From Curvibacter sp. (lineage in GTDB: Bacteria; Pseudomonadota; Gammaproteobacteria; Burkholderiales; Burkholderiaceae_C), in the NCBI GenBank assembly GCA_020621965.1, contig JAHRYV010000006.1, positions 24,849 through 88,848 on the forward strand: 64,000 nt of DNA, in the 5' to 3' direction. This document shows positions 9,744 through 16,610 of this stretch, one piece after another. The notes below the pieces were generated by a model. That model searched no databases and was not told where the DNA came from. It saw nothing but the letters and a program-made list of their open reading frames with translations. Within the stretch, counting starts at the first letter, position 1. Each line of letters opens with the position of its first letter. The translations under genes were made by a program, and so were the position numbers.

Positions 9744-9773
9744 CGTCCGGCCCGCGCCCGGTCGGGCCGGACG
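9744..9773 (-). other. Strong GC hairpin just downstream of the DUF3567 gene
   Basis: A perfect 11-bp stem CGTCCGGCCCG/CGGGCCGGACG with an 8-base loop, 4 bases beyond the stop codon of the minus-strand gene. There is no U run after it, so it is a 3-prime stabilising hairpin or a weak terminator. Confidence 0.5.
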
Positions 9774-9776
9774 GCC

Positions 9777-10058
9777 TCAGTGCACGTGCACCGGGATATG
9801 GGCCAGCCCGGCGTACTGCTCCAGGGTGTCCTCGACTTCTTCCTGCGTCGGCGTGTTGCGCTGCCATTCGGCCAGACGCTGCTGGAACAGCTCGGCCCAG
9901 GAACCGTCCAGATAAAGCTCCTTGCCCGAACGCTTGTCCACGATCTCGAAGCCGTGACGCAGCAGGGTTGGCAAGGCGGGCTCGGCGCTGGCGGCCGGCT
10001 CTGCCGTGGCCGACATGTGCGTCACGCTGAAGGATTCGGAGTCGTAGAGGGTGTGCAT
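9777..10058 (-). CDS. DUF3567 family protein
   Basis: 93 residues. The pattern MHTLYDSESFSV at the start, FEIVDKRSGKELYLDGSWAELF in the middle and a tail ending PVHVH fits the betaproteobacterial DUF3567 family, which usually begins M-x-M-x-Y-(N/D)-S and ends PVVLH. Compared with the family the spacer at residues 14-33 is rich in Ala/Glu/Pro. No known function. It is a soluble cytoplasmic protein by composition. Confidence 0.75.
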   Translation of the reverse strand: MHTLYDSESFSVTHMSATAEPAASAEPALPTLLRHGFEIVDKRSGKELYLDGSWAELFQQRLAEWQRNTPTQEEVEDTLEQYAGLAHIPVHVH

Positions 10059-10139
10059 GGTGCCTGATCCTTGGTGCAGGGGTCCTGACTTCCATCTGGC
10101 GGCAGCGGCGGCGATTTCAAGGGCGCGCGCCCCGGCGGT

Positions 10140-10892
10140 TCAGGGCGCCTCGCTGGCGCGCCACAGCTGGTCGACAAAATCGCCGTTGTCCTGGTACAGG
10201 CGGATGCGCGCCGGCAGCCAGCCCAGGGCCGGCGCCAGCCAGAGTTCGGCGTTCGGCTCGTCGGGCTTCGTGGCGGCGCGGGTGAGCTTGAGCGTGGTCT
10301 GCTCGCCCCCCGGCAGGTGGAGTTTCTCCTCGCCGGCGACCACAAAGCGCAAGGTGTCGGGGCCGTAGATGCTCATGACCGGCCAGATCAGCTCCGTGCC
10401 GGCGGGGTAACGCTGCGGCGCGGCGGCGACCAGGCTGCCCAGCTGCATGAACACGCTCAGCGCGTCCTGGGCCCCGGGCGGCAGCGGCGTCGGCGGCGTG
10501 CCCTCGCTGAAGCGGATCATCGCCTTGGCGTAATCGAACTCGACCGTGCGGTCGTTGTGCACCCGGTCGTTGAAATACAGCGGCTGCAGCCCGGCCGGTG
10601 TGATGCGGCCGCGGCTGATCTGCACGCGCGAGCCCAGCAGAAACAGGTGCACCTCCATGCGGCTGTCGTACGTCTGCCCATCCTGCACCCACTGCAGCAG
10701 GCCGTTGGCGCTGTACGGCAGGATGCCGATGCGGCCGCGGATGGCGTAGCGGATGCGCAGCGAGCCCGGCACGGCGACGGACGCCGTGCCCGTGGGCAAC
10801 TCTGCCGCCGCCAGCGGCAGCCCGAGCAGGAGGCCCGGCAGCCCGAGCAGCAGTCGGCGACGCAGGGGAAGGAGGAGGTTTCGGGTTGTCAT
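10140..10892 (-). CDS. Exported DUF3108 family protein
   Basis: 250 residues with an Arg-rich signal peptide (LLLPLRRRLLLGLPGLLLGLPLAAA). The mature region follows the DUF3108 pattern: a strand-rich N-terminal half (LRIRYAIRGRI, YDSRMEVHLFLLGSRVQISRGRI), a central YFNDRVHNDRTVEFDY segment and a C-terminal LWLAPALGWLPARIRLYQDNGDFVDQL ending. Periplasmic proteins of this type are thought to be beta-barrel-like folds with no assigned activity. It starts 2 bases after the IclR gene stop, so the two are probably co-transcribed. Confidence 0.75.
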   Translation of the reverse strand: MTTRNLLLPLRRRLLLGLPGLLLGLPLAAAELPTGTASVAVPGSLRIRYAIRGRIGILPYSANGLLQWVQDGQTYDSRMEVHLFLLGSRVQISRGRITPAGLQPLYFNDRVHNDRTVEFDYAKAMIRFSEGTPPTPLPPGAQDALSVFMQLGSLVAAAPQRYPAGTELIWPVMSIYGPDTLRFVVAGEEKLHLPGGEQTTLKLTRAATKPDEPNAELWLAPALGWLPARIRLYQDNGDFVDQLWRASEAP

Positions 10893-10894
10893 CG

Positions 10895-11674
10895 TCAGCC
10901 AGCGTAACCCAATTCGTGTGAGAGCTCGCGCGCGGCCTGGCCCAGGGCCGTGGCCACGGTGCCGTTCCAGGCCGTGTCGAAGGTGGCCACCGAGCCCATG
11001 GCCACGAGGCCCAGCACCAGATGGCCGTCGAAATCGAACACCGGCGCGCAGAAACCGGCGATGCCGGGCAGCAGCGAGTCGACCACGCGCGCCATGCCGT
11101 GCGTGCGGACGTCCTTGAGCAATGCCTGCAGCTCGGCCTGATTGCGCGGCAGATCCGTGCGGCCCAGCTGGCGCGCGCGCGCCAGCTCGGTGCGCAGCAG
11201 CGGCGCGATGGCCTCGCGCGAAACGTGGGCGGCGAAGCAGCGCCCAGTGGCCGAGGACAGCAGGGGCATGACGTCACCCAGGCGCAGATTCACGGTGACC
11301 GATTGCGGCGACTCTTCCCAGTGCACGATGGTCGGGCCGTGGTTGCCCCAGACGGCGATGGCCAGCGTGTGGTCGATGCGCCGCATCAGCGCGGGCAGGC
11401 GCTCACGCGCCAGCTTCACGGCGTCCAGCCGCGTGATGGCAGCCAGGCCCACGCGCAGTGCGGCGGGCCCGAGGTCGTAGCGCGTGCTGGCCGCATCCTG
11501 GCTGACCAGGCCCAGGCGCTGGAAGCTCACCAGGTAACGGTGTGCCTTGGCCGCGCTCATGCCGGCAGCGGCGGCCAGGTCGCGCAGCATCAGCGGCCCG
11601 CTGGCGCGCGCCAGCGCGTCGAGCAGCGTGAAGCCCACCTCGACCGACTGGATGCCTGCGCGCGCCTTGTTCAT
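10895..11674 (-). CDS. IclR-family transcriptional regulator
   Basis: 259 residues: an N-terminal winged helix-turn-helix (about 8-68, with MLRDLAAAAGMSAAKAHRYLVSFQRLGLV) and a C-terminal IclR effector domain (ALMRRIDHTLAIAVWGNHGPTIVHW, VMPLLSSATGRCFAAH, GIAGFCAPVFDFDGHLVLGLVAMG). It diverges from the fumarylacetoacetase-family gene, which is its likely target, with a perfect 6+6 palindrome in the gap. The effector is unknown; IclR proteins beside FAH genes usually respond to aromatic-ring breakdown products. Confidence 0.9.
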   Translation of the reverse strand: MNKARAGIQSVEVGFTLLDALARASGPLMLRDLAAAAGMSAAKAHRYLVSFQRLGLVSQDAASTRYDLGPAALRVGLAAITRLDAVKLARERLPALMRRIDHTLAIAVWGNHGPTIVHWEESPQSVTVNLRLGDVMPLLSSATGRCFAAHVSREAIAPLLRTELARARQLGRTDLPRNQAELQALLKDVRTHGMARVVDSLLPGIAGFCAPVFDFDGHLVLGLVAMGSVATFDTAWNGTVATALGQAARELSHELGYAG

Positions 11675-11697
11675 GGTCTAATAAAAACAGCCCGTTC

Positions 11698-11711
11698 CGT
11701 TTGGTCAAACG
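11698..11711. promoter_or_regulatory. Candidate IclR operator in the divergent gap
   Basis: Palindrome CGTTTG-GT-CAAACG lies 24 bases upstream of the IclR start and 33 upstream of the FAH start. It is placed where it could repress both promoters. Operator identity is inference. Confidence 0.45.
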
Positions 11712-11743
11712 AGTCTAACAACACGTCATCCGAGTACACATCC

Positions 11744-12751
11744 ATGAAGCTTGCCACCTACAAAGACGGCTCGCGCGACGGCCAGCTGGTCGTCGTCTCC
11801 CGCGATCTGAGCCTGGCCCATTATGCGACCGGCATCGCGCACCATCTGCAGCAGGTGCTGGACGACTGGAACTTCTACTCGCCGCAGCTGCAGGACCTCT
11901 ACGTCACGCTCAACCAGGGCAAGGCGCGCCACGCCTTTCCTTTCGACCCCGCCATGTGCATGGCCCCGCTGCCGCGCGCCTATCAGTGGGCCGACGGTTC
12001 GGCCTACATCAACCATGTGGAGCTCGTGCGCCTGGCGCGCAAGTCCGAGGTGCCGGCCAACTACTACACCGAGCCGCTGATGTACCAGGGCGGCAGCGAC
12101 GACTTCCTGGGCCCGCGTGACGACGTCGTCTGCGTCAGCGAAGACCACGGCATCGACTTCGAGGCCGAGGTGGCCGTGGTCACCGCCGACGTGCCCATGG
12201 GCGCCACGCCCGAGCAGGCGCTCGAAGGCATCCGCCTGGTGATGATCGCCAACGACGTCAGCCTGCGCCACCTGATCCCCGACGAACTGGCCAAGAACTT
12301 CGGCTTCCTGCAGAGCAAACCCGCCACGGCCTTCAGCCCGGTGGCCGTTACGCTGGACGAGTTGGGCGAGGCTTGGCAGCAAGGCAAGCTGCACCTCACG
12401 CTGCAAAGCGCCTGGAACGGCCGCACGGTCGGTATGTGCGAGGCCGGCGAGGAGATGACCTTCCACTTCGGCCAGCTCATCGCGCATCTGGCCAAGACAC
12501 GCAACGTGCGCGCCGGCAGCATCATCGGCTCGGGCACGGTGAGCAACCGCGCGACAGAAGTGAACGGCAAGCAGGAGTGGACCAAGGGCTACAGCTGCAT
12601 TGCCGAGAAACGCGCCATCGAGACCATCCAGGACGGCCAGCCCGCCACCGACTACATGAAGTTCGGCGACACCATCCGCATCGAGATGAAGGGCCGCGAC
12701 GGTCAGTCGGTCTTCGGCGCCATCGAGCAGAAGATCGCGCCGCTGAACTGA
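11744..12751 (+). CDS. Fumarylacetoacetate hydrolase family protein (long, 335-residue type)
   Basis: 335 residues, starting at the ATG at 11744. The N-terminal domain (MKLATYKDGSRDGQLVVVSRD) leads into the catalytic FAH domain. Metal-binding acidic residues are visible in DFEAEVAVVTADVP (near 143-156), and GSIIGSGTVSN near 260 is the family GT(S/V) turn. This resembles the FAH-like hydrolases of Comamonadaceae aromatic and homogentisate-type pathways, which split a C-C bond of a beta-diketo acid. No maleylacetoacetate isomerase or dioxygenase is adjacent, so the substrate is open. Controlled probably by the divergent IclR protein. Confidence 0.85.
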   Translation: MKLATYKDGSRDGQLVVVSRDLSLAHYATGIAHHLQQVLDDWNFYSPQLQDLYVTLNQGKARHAFPFDPAMCMAPLPRAYQWADGSAYINHVELVRLARKSEVPANYYTEPLMYQGGSDDFLGPRDDVVCVSEDHGIDFEAEVAVVTADVPMGATPEQALEGIRLVMIANDVSLRHLIPDELAKNFGFLQSKPATAFSPVAVTLDELGEAWQQGKLHLTLQSAWNGRTVGMCEAGEEMTFHFGQLIAHLAKTRNVRAGSIIGSGTVSNRATEVNGKQEWTKGYSCIAEKRAIETIQDGQPATDYMKFGDTIRIEMKGRDGQSVFGAIEQKIAPLN

Positions 12752-12825
12752 CCCGGTCCGTCGGCCCCGGGGCTGTGGGAAACCCTAGGGGGCATGCGCT
12801 GCATTGCGGCTAGGATCTACTTCGT

Positions 12826-14058
12826 GTGCAACTGTCGGGTCGGCAGACCTCCGCGCAAGTGAAAAAATGGAATCGAAGCCGGCACATGGTGGTCGCCATG
12901 TCGTTGGCCCTGTTGAGTGGGCTGGTCGCGGCCCAGACCGCGGTCGTCTCGCGCGTGCTCATCAACCCGGGCGACAGCGGCGAGCAGTCGCGCGTGGCCG
13001 TCTACGGTGCCTGGAAGGCGGCCATCGAGCAGGCCTTGCGCAAGGAGCGCATCACCACCCCCCACGTGCAGCTCTCCAACGACGCGACTGCCGATCTGGG
13101 CGCCACCCGGTCGCGCACGCAGGACATCTTCGTCGCCCCGGCCCATGTCATCGGCAGCGCCCTGCGCTATGGCTACACCCCGGTGCTGGGGCTGGACAAG
13201 CCGGTGCAGGCCGTGCTGGTCGCACCCAAGGACAGCCCGGTGGCCAGCCTGGCCCAGGCGGCGGGCAAGCGCCTGGGCCTGCCCATGCAGGACAGCGTGG
13301 TGACCTACCTGCTGCGCGGCGAGATCAACGCCGCCAACACCACCATCAAGCGCCACTTCGGCGAGCTCTACGAGACCCGTTACCAGGAGGCCCTGCTGCC
13401 TTGTCTGCAACTGCTGCGCTGCGACGTCGTGGCGGTCGAGCGGGCCGTGTACGAGCGCTGGGTCGCGGCTGGCCATGCGCTGAAGGTGGTGCTGGAGTCC
13501 AAACAGGTGCCGGGCCTGAGCGTGGCCATCCGTGACGGCGTGCGCCCGCCCCTGGCCGCCTTCGACGCCGCGCTGACGGAGGCGCTGGCCGGCAGCGACG
13601 TGCTGCACGCCGAGAAGGCCAAGGTCATGTCCATGCACGCGGCCGATTTCGACTACGTGTCCACACTCGGCTACTTCACGCCGCGCGACCTGCCCGGGGC
13701 CCAGGTGGTGGATCCGGTGGCGGTGGCGCAACTGCTGCAGCAAGGCGCGAGCTTTATCGATACCCGCACCGAGGCCGAGTTCAAGGCCGGCCACGTCCCG
13801 GGCGCCCGGCTGGTTCCTTATGTGGAGAAGAGCCCCAAGGACGCCGACTTCGACTCCCGGTTGGACCAGTTTGACCTCTCCAAACTGCCGGCCGACCGCG
13901 CGGCGCTGCTGATCTTTGCCTGCAACGGCGCCGAGTGCTGGAAGAGCTACAAGGCCAGCCACGCCGCCCTCAAGGCCGGCTACAAGCGTGTGCACTGGTT
14001 CCGCGGCGGCTTTCCGGCCTGGCGCGCCGCCGGCCACAAGGTCGACACCGGCGGCTGA
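12826..14058 (+). CDS. Exported PhnD-like binding domain fused to a rhodanese domain
   Basis: 410 residues from the GTG at 12826; a GTG at 12859 (VKKWNRSRHMVVAMSLALLSGLVAA) would give a cleaner signal peptide and is equally possible. Residues about 40-285 look like a PhnD/phosphonate-type periplasmic binding protein (ATRSRTQDIFVAPAHVIGSALRYGYTPVLGLDKPVQAVLVAP). Residues about 300-405 are a rhodanese domain: FIDTRTEAEFKAGHVPGARLVPY, an active-site region FACNGAECWKSYKAS and the closing WFRGGFPAWRAAGH. Rhodaneses move sulfane sulfur to thiophilic acceptors. Such a fusion suggests periplasmic sulfur transfer or redox sensing, but the role is not established. It ends at a terminator shared with the next gene. 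Confidence 0.78.
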   Translation: MQLSGRQTSAQVKKWNRSRHMVVAMSLALLSGLVAAQTAVVSRVLINPGDSGEQSRVAVYGAWKAAIEQALRKERITTPHVQLSNDATADLGATRSRTQDIFVAPAHVIGSALRYGYTPVLGLDKPVQAVLVAPKDSPVASLAQAAGKRLGLPMQDSVVTYLLRGEINAANTTIKRHFGELYETRYQEALLPCLQLLRCDVVAVERAVYERWVAAGHALKVVLESKQVPGLSVAIRDGVRPPLAAFDAALTEALAGSDVLHAEKAKVMSMHAADFDYVSTLGYFTPRDLPGAQVVDPVAVAQLLQQGASFIDTRTEAEFKAGHVPGARLVPYVEKSPKDADFDSRLDQFDLSKLPADRAALLIFACNGAECWKSYKASHAALKAGYKRVHWFRGGFPAWRAAGHKVDTGG

Positions 14059-14073
14059 ATGCCGGACAGCGGC

Positions 14074-14110
14074 AACAAGAAGGGCAACCCGCGGGGCGCC
14101 CTTCTTGTTT
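14074..14110. terminator. Bidirectional terminator
   Basis: A 12-bp stem AACAAGAAGGGC/GCCCTTCTTGTT (14074-14085 with 14098-14109) around a 12-base GC loop, between two converging stop codons. T-rich on the plus-strand side and A-rich on the minus-strand side. Confidence 0.85.
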
Positions 14111-14124
14111 GGGGGATGGGCGGC

Positions 14125-14562
14125 TCAGGCCTGGCCGTTCATCTTGTCATGCTTCAGGAAATACTGCTTGGCCATGGCCACCAGCTGGCCGTCGCTGGGG
14201 TGATCGCTGCTGATGACGTCGACAATGACCTTGTCGATGTCCTTGTCATGGCGCGCGCAGTGGGCCTTGAACTCGTCCTTGGCCTGGGCCGGGCCGGTCA
14301 CCAGGATCTCGTGCACGCCCTTGAGCGCCTCGGCGATCGAGTGGTAGAAGTTCTCGTCGTGCGAGGCGTGGCCGCCCGCGGGGCTGTGGTGGCCGCTGGC
14401 GCTGTCGCCGCGGCCCGAACCCTGGTGCGAACCCGTGTGGCCGCCGGTGGCCTTGTGGTGGCTGCGTGACTTGATCTTCTGCGCGGCGATGTGCTCGCGG
14501 TCGAACATGATGACGTGGGCTTCGGAACGGTCGAGCCAGACGATGGCGTGGAAAGTGGACAT
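14125..14562 (-). CDS. Small baeRF-like protein (annotated in relatives as translational machinery protein)
   Basis: 145 residues. The N-terminus MSTFHAIVWLDRSEAHVIMFD and the C-terminal half (NFYHSIAEALKGVHEILVTGPAQAKDEFKAHCARHD, VIVDVISSDHPSDGQLVAMAKQYFLKHDK) fit the small eRF1-like family often labelled translational machinery protein in Burkholderiales. Between them lies a His/Gly/Ser-rich linker (about residues 33-68, eight or more His) that could bind metal. A good AGGAG site precedes the ATG. It is 42 bases downstream of the DksA-like gene on the same strand, so the pair is probably one stress-type operon. Function is unproven. Confidence 0.65.
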   Translation of the reverse strand: MSTFHAIVWLDRSEAHVIMFDREHIAAQKIKSRSHHKATGGHTGSHQGSGRGDSASGHHSPAGGHASHDENFYHSIAEALKGVHEILVTGPAQAKDEFKAHCARHDKDIDKVIVDVISSDHPSDGQLVAMAKQYFLKHDKMNGQA

Positions 14563-14604
14563 GTATTTCTTCTCCTGAAAAAGGCGGGGATGGGGTGCGG
14601 GCGT

Positions 14605-14976
14605 TCAGGCGTGGCGCTGGTGTTCGAGCTTCTCCTGGCAGTTGATGCAGCGCGGCGTCTCGGGCGCGGCATGCAGCCGGGCCGCGGGAATGTCGGCGCC
14701 ACAGTCGACGCAGACACCATAACTGCCATTCTCGATGCGCTTGAGCGCGGCGTCGATGGTGTCGAGCTCGGCGCTCTCGCGCGCATCGAGCGTGAACTCA
14801 AGCGCCCGCTCGGTGTCCTGCTGGGCGCGCGCGTCCTGCGGCCGGTCACCGAAATGCGTGGCCGATGCCTCGGCGCGTCCGATGCTGCCGCCGCGCAGGC
14901 TGGCCAGTTGCGCCAGCAGGCTGGCGCGCTGTTCCTCCAGCTGCTTCTTGAACGGGGCGGTGATTTGTGTGCTCAT
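14605..14976 (-). CDS. TraR/DksA-type C4 zinc-finger protein
   Basis: 123 residues from the ATG at 14976, preceded by GGAGAG. A coiled-coil N-terminal half (FKKQLEEQRASLLAQLASL) is followed by FTLDARESAELDTIDAALKRIENGSYGVCVDCG. A four-cysteine zinc site is formed by C89 and C92 (CVDC) with C110 and C113 (CINC). DksA-family proteins bind the RNA polymerase secondary channel and alter transcription under stress. The tip has a D-x-x-A/S-like acidic pattern (ALEFTLDARESAE) but this is one of the shorter DksA paralogues, not the main DksA (about 150 residues). An FNR/CRP-type palindrome lies about 60 bases upstream. Confidence 0.85.
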   Translation of the reverse strand: MSTQITAPFKKQLEEQRASLLAQLASLRGGSIGRAEASATHFGDRPQDARAQQDTERALEFTLDARESAELDTIDAALKRIENGSYGVCVDCGADIPAARLHAAPETPRCINCQEKLEHQRHA

Positions 14977-15031
14977 GCGGGTCTCTCCATTGCTTGCAAA
15001 TGCATCATGCGCCCACACTCTGCACCCGTCT

Positions 15032-15045
15032 TTGACACAGGTCAA
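15032..15045. promoter_or_regulatory. FNR/DNR-type palindrome in the divergent promoter region
   Basis: TTGAC-ACAG-GTCAA is a perfect 5+5 palindrome with the 4-base spacing of the FNR family (consensus TTGAT-N4-ATCAA). Centred at 15038.5, it would sit at -41.5 of a minus-strand start near 14997 that has CATGAT at the -10 position (15004-15009). That points to control of the DksA-like gene; effects on the copper block are also possible. Confidence 0.5.
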
Positions 15046-15090
15046 GACCGAAGCCGTGCCGCTGCGCGCTCGCCGGTTCATAATGAACAC

Positions 15091-15444
15091 ATGCAGACCC
15101 TGCGCCGTGCCCATCTCCTCGCCCGCTTCGTGCTGGTGTGGTTTGCCTTGGCGCTGGGCGCGGCGATCGCGTCGCCGCTGGTCAAGCCGCAGGCCATGGA
15201 GCTGGTCTGCTCGACCGCGGGCGTGGTCAAGCTGGTCCACACCGGCGATGACGGCAACGCGCCCGCCGGCCATCTGCTGGACTGCCCGCTGTGCCTGACG
15301 GGCAGCGCGCCGCCGCCCTCGCTGCAGCTGGCGCTGTCGCAGCCGCCCGTGCTGCCGCCGGTGCTGGTGCCGCATGAGCGGGCACCTCTTGCCGGCCACA
15401 GCGCCGCACCGCCGCCCTCGCGCGGCCCGCCTCTCTTCGCCTGA
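15091..15444 (+). CDS. DUF2946 protein, probable copper-responsive leader ORF (first copy)
   Basis: 117 residues. An N-terminal hydrophobic signal-like helix (about 11-28) is followed by Cys40, then the Cys65-Pro-Leu-Cys68 motif in DCPLCL, and a Pro-rich tail ending SRGPPLFA. In Bordetella pertussis a DUF2946 protein heads a TonB-receptor operon and acts as an upstream ORF: copper bound by the nascent CXXC relieves a stall at a C-terminal RAPP motif and triggers Rho termination. The same two features are present here, with RGPP at 111-114. No clear Shine-Dalgarno is seen. The next gene, PCu(A)C, follows after 169 bases. Regulatory function here is inference from family behaviour. Confidence 0.75.
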   Translation: MQTLRRAHLLARFVLVWFALALGAAIASPLVKPQAMELVCSTAGVVKLVHTGDDGNAPAGHLLDCPLCLTGSAPPPSLQLALSQPPVLPPVLVPHERAPLAGHSAAPPPSRGPPLFA

Positions 15445-15613
15445 AGCCCGTCCGTGGTCGTCCGTGCCGGACGGCGTGCGGCAGGGCGAGTCGCGCGCGG
15501 ACCCGCGGGTCCGGCGCGTTCCCACCCGTTTTTCCGTAACTGTCCCTGTGCGCTAGACCGATTCCGCGGCGCGCGCACGAATCCAGCCCAGCGTTTTTTA
15601 CCAAGGAGTCATC
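15445..15613 (+). promoter_or_regulatory. Intercistronic region with palindromes and a C-rich run (candidate Rho-termination zone)
   Basis: This 169-base gap between the first DUF2946 ORF and the PCu(A)C gene holds a short hairpin CGTCC/GGACG (15459-15473) and the perfect palindrome CGGACCCGCGGGTCCG (15498-15513). After these comes a C/T-rich, G-poor run (about 15519-15549), then an AAGGAG ribosome site for the next gene. There is no U-tract terminator, which fits Rho-dependent rather than intrinsic termination. Confidence 0.45.
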
Positions 15614-16084
15614 ATGAAACGTTACACCCTCACTCTTGCCGCGCTGCTCATGGCCGTCGCGGCCCAGGCCCAGGTCAGCGTCAAGGACGCCTGGGTGCGC
15701 GCCACCGTGCCGCACCAGAAGGCCACCGGCGCCTTCATGCAACTCACCGCAGCCAGCGACGCCAAGCTGGTCGAAGTGCGCTCGTCCGCGGCCGGCATCG
15801 TCGAGATCCACGAGATGGCCCTGGTCAAGGACGTCATGAAGATGCGCGCCGTCGACGTGCTGGTGCTGCCGGCGGGCAAGACGGTGGAACTCAAGCCGGG
15901 GGGCTACCACGTCATGCTCATGGACCTCAAGGGCCAGATGAAGGACGGCGACACGGTGGCGCTGACGCTGGTGGTCGAGGGCAGTGACGGCAAGCGCCAG
16001 AACGTCGAAGTCCAGGCGCCCGTGCGGCCCCTGAACGCTGCCGCCCCGGGCGCCATGGGGCACGGCCAAGGCATGAAACGCTGA
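15614..16084 (+). CDS. Periplasmic copper chaperone PCu(A)C
   Basis: 156 residues with a signal peptide (MKRYTLTLAALLMAVAAQA). The PCu(A)C fold carries Cu(I) ligands as His and Met residues: VEIHEMALVKDVMKMR (H75, M77, M82/M84 region) and GGYHVMLMDLKG (H104, M106, M108 region). A second, His/Met-containing tail (MGHGQGMKR) could bind Cu(II). These proteins deliver copper to the CuA/CuB sites of cytochrome oxidases, often with Sco or thioredoxin-like partners. It has a strong AAGGAG site. It lies between the two DUF2946 ORFs and likely shares a transcript with both. Confidence 0.92.
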   Translation: MKRYTLTLAALLMAVAAQAQVSVKDAWVRATVPHQKATGAFMQLTAASDAKLVEVRSSAAGIVEIHEMALVKDVMKMRAVDVLVLPAGKTVELKPGGYHVMLMDLKGQMKDGDTVALTLVVEGSDGKRQNVEVQAPVRPLNAAAPGAMGHGQGMKR

Positions 16085-16112
16085 GCCTGGTCGCTAGTCA
16101 CGGGTTCATCTG

Positions 16113-16535
16113 ATGCTGCACGCGCGCGCCCGCCGCCTCACCGCCTGGATCGCCCTGGCGGCGATGCTGCTGGCTGCGCTCGCACCCACGGTCTCGCATG
16201 CGCTGGCACGCGCCCCGCAGCTGGCGCCGGCGCTGCAGGATCTGTGCACGGTCGGTGGTGCGCGCCTGCTGGTGATCGTGCCCGACCCCGCCTCCGAGGC
16301 TGCCCCGGGCGCAGCTCTCGCGCCGGAGGCCTCCGACGAGGCGCCGTCCGCCCTCGTTCTGATCCATTGCCCGTTTTGCCTGCTCGTCGCTGATCGGCTG
16401 GGGCCGCCACCCGCTGTTTCTTTGCACTTCTTCACCGCGGAATCCGGTTTGGCCCGGCCGGACGCGCAGGCATCTTCTTTTCTTTCCGCGCCACGACTGC
16501 TGGCCTGGCCGCGCGGGCCGCCGCCGCTTTCCTGA
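16113..16535 (+). CDS. DUF2946 protein, probable copper-responsive leader ORF (second copy)
   Basis: 140 residues. Signal-like helix at about 11-30, Cys45, then Cys86-Pro-Phe-Cys89 in IHCPFCLL and a tail ending PRGPPPLS (RGPPP at 134-138). It begins only 28 bases after the PCu(A)C stop and ends 75 bases before the TonB receptor start, so it could gate the receptor genes within a transcript that already carries PCu(A)C. Sequence outside the motifs differs strongly from the first copy, so this is an old rather than recent duplication. The role as a leader peptide is inferred from the CXXC and RGPP features and position. Confidence 0.75.
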   Translation: MLHARARRLTAWIALAAMLLAALAPTVSHALARAPQLAPALQDLCTVGGARLLVIVPDPASEAAPGAALAPEASDEAPSALVLIHCPFCLLVADRLGPPPAVSLHFFTAESGLARPDAQASSFLSAPRLLAWPRGPPPLS

Positions 16536-16610
16536 AGCCTGCAAGCGACAACGCCCTGCGCCATCGGATCCCGATGCCGGGCGGGTATCCCTTCCTTCCG
16601 GAGAGCATTC

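Noticed and set aside
11021..11743. In-frame extension of the FAH gene upstream into the IclR region
   Set aside because: The extension is antisense to IclR. The ATG at 11744 gives the conserved family start.
15032..15084. TTGACA at 15032 with CATAAT at 15079 as a sigma-70 promoter
   Set aside because: The spacing is 41 bases, far too long. TTGACA is better explained as half of the FNR-type palindrome.
14977..15525. Long N-terminal extension of the DksA-like protein
   Set aside because: It is antisense to the first DUF2946 ORF and rich in Arg/Gly/Gln; the ATG at 14976 has a good ribosome site.
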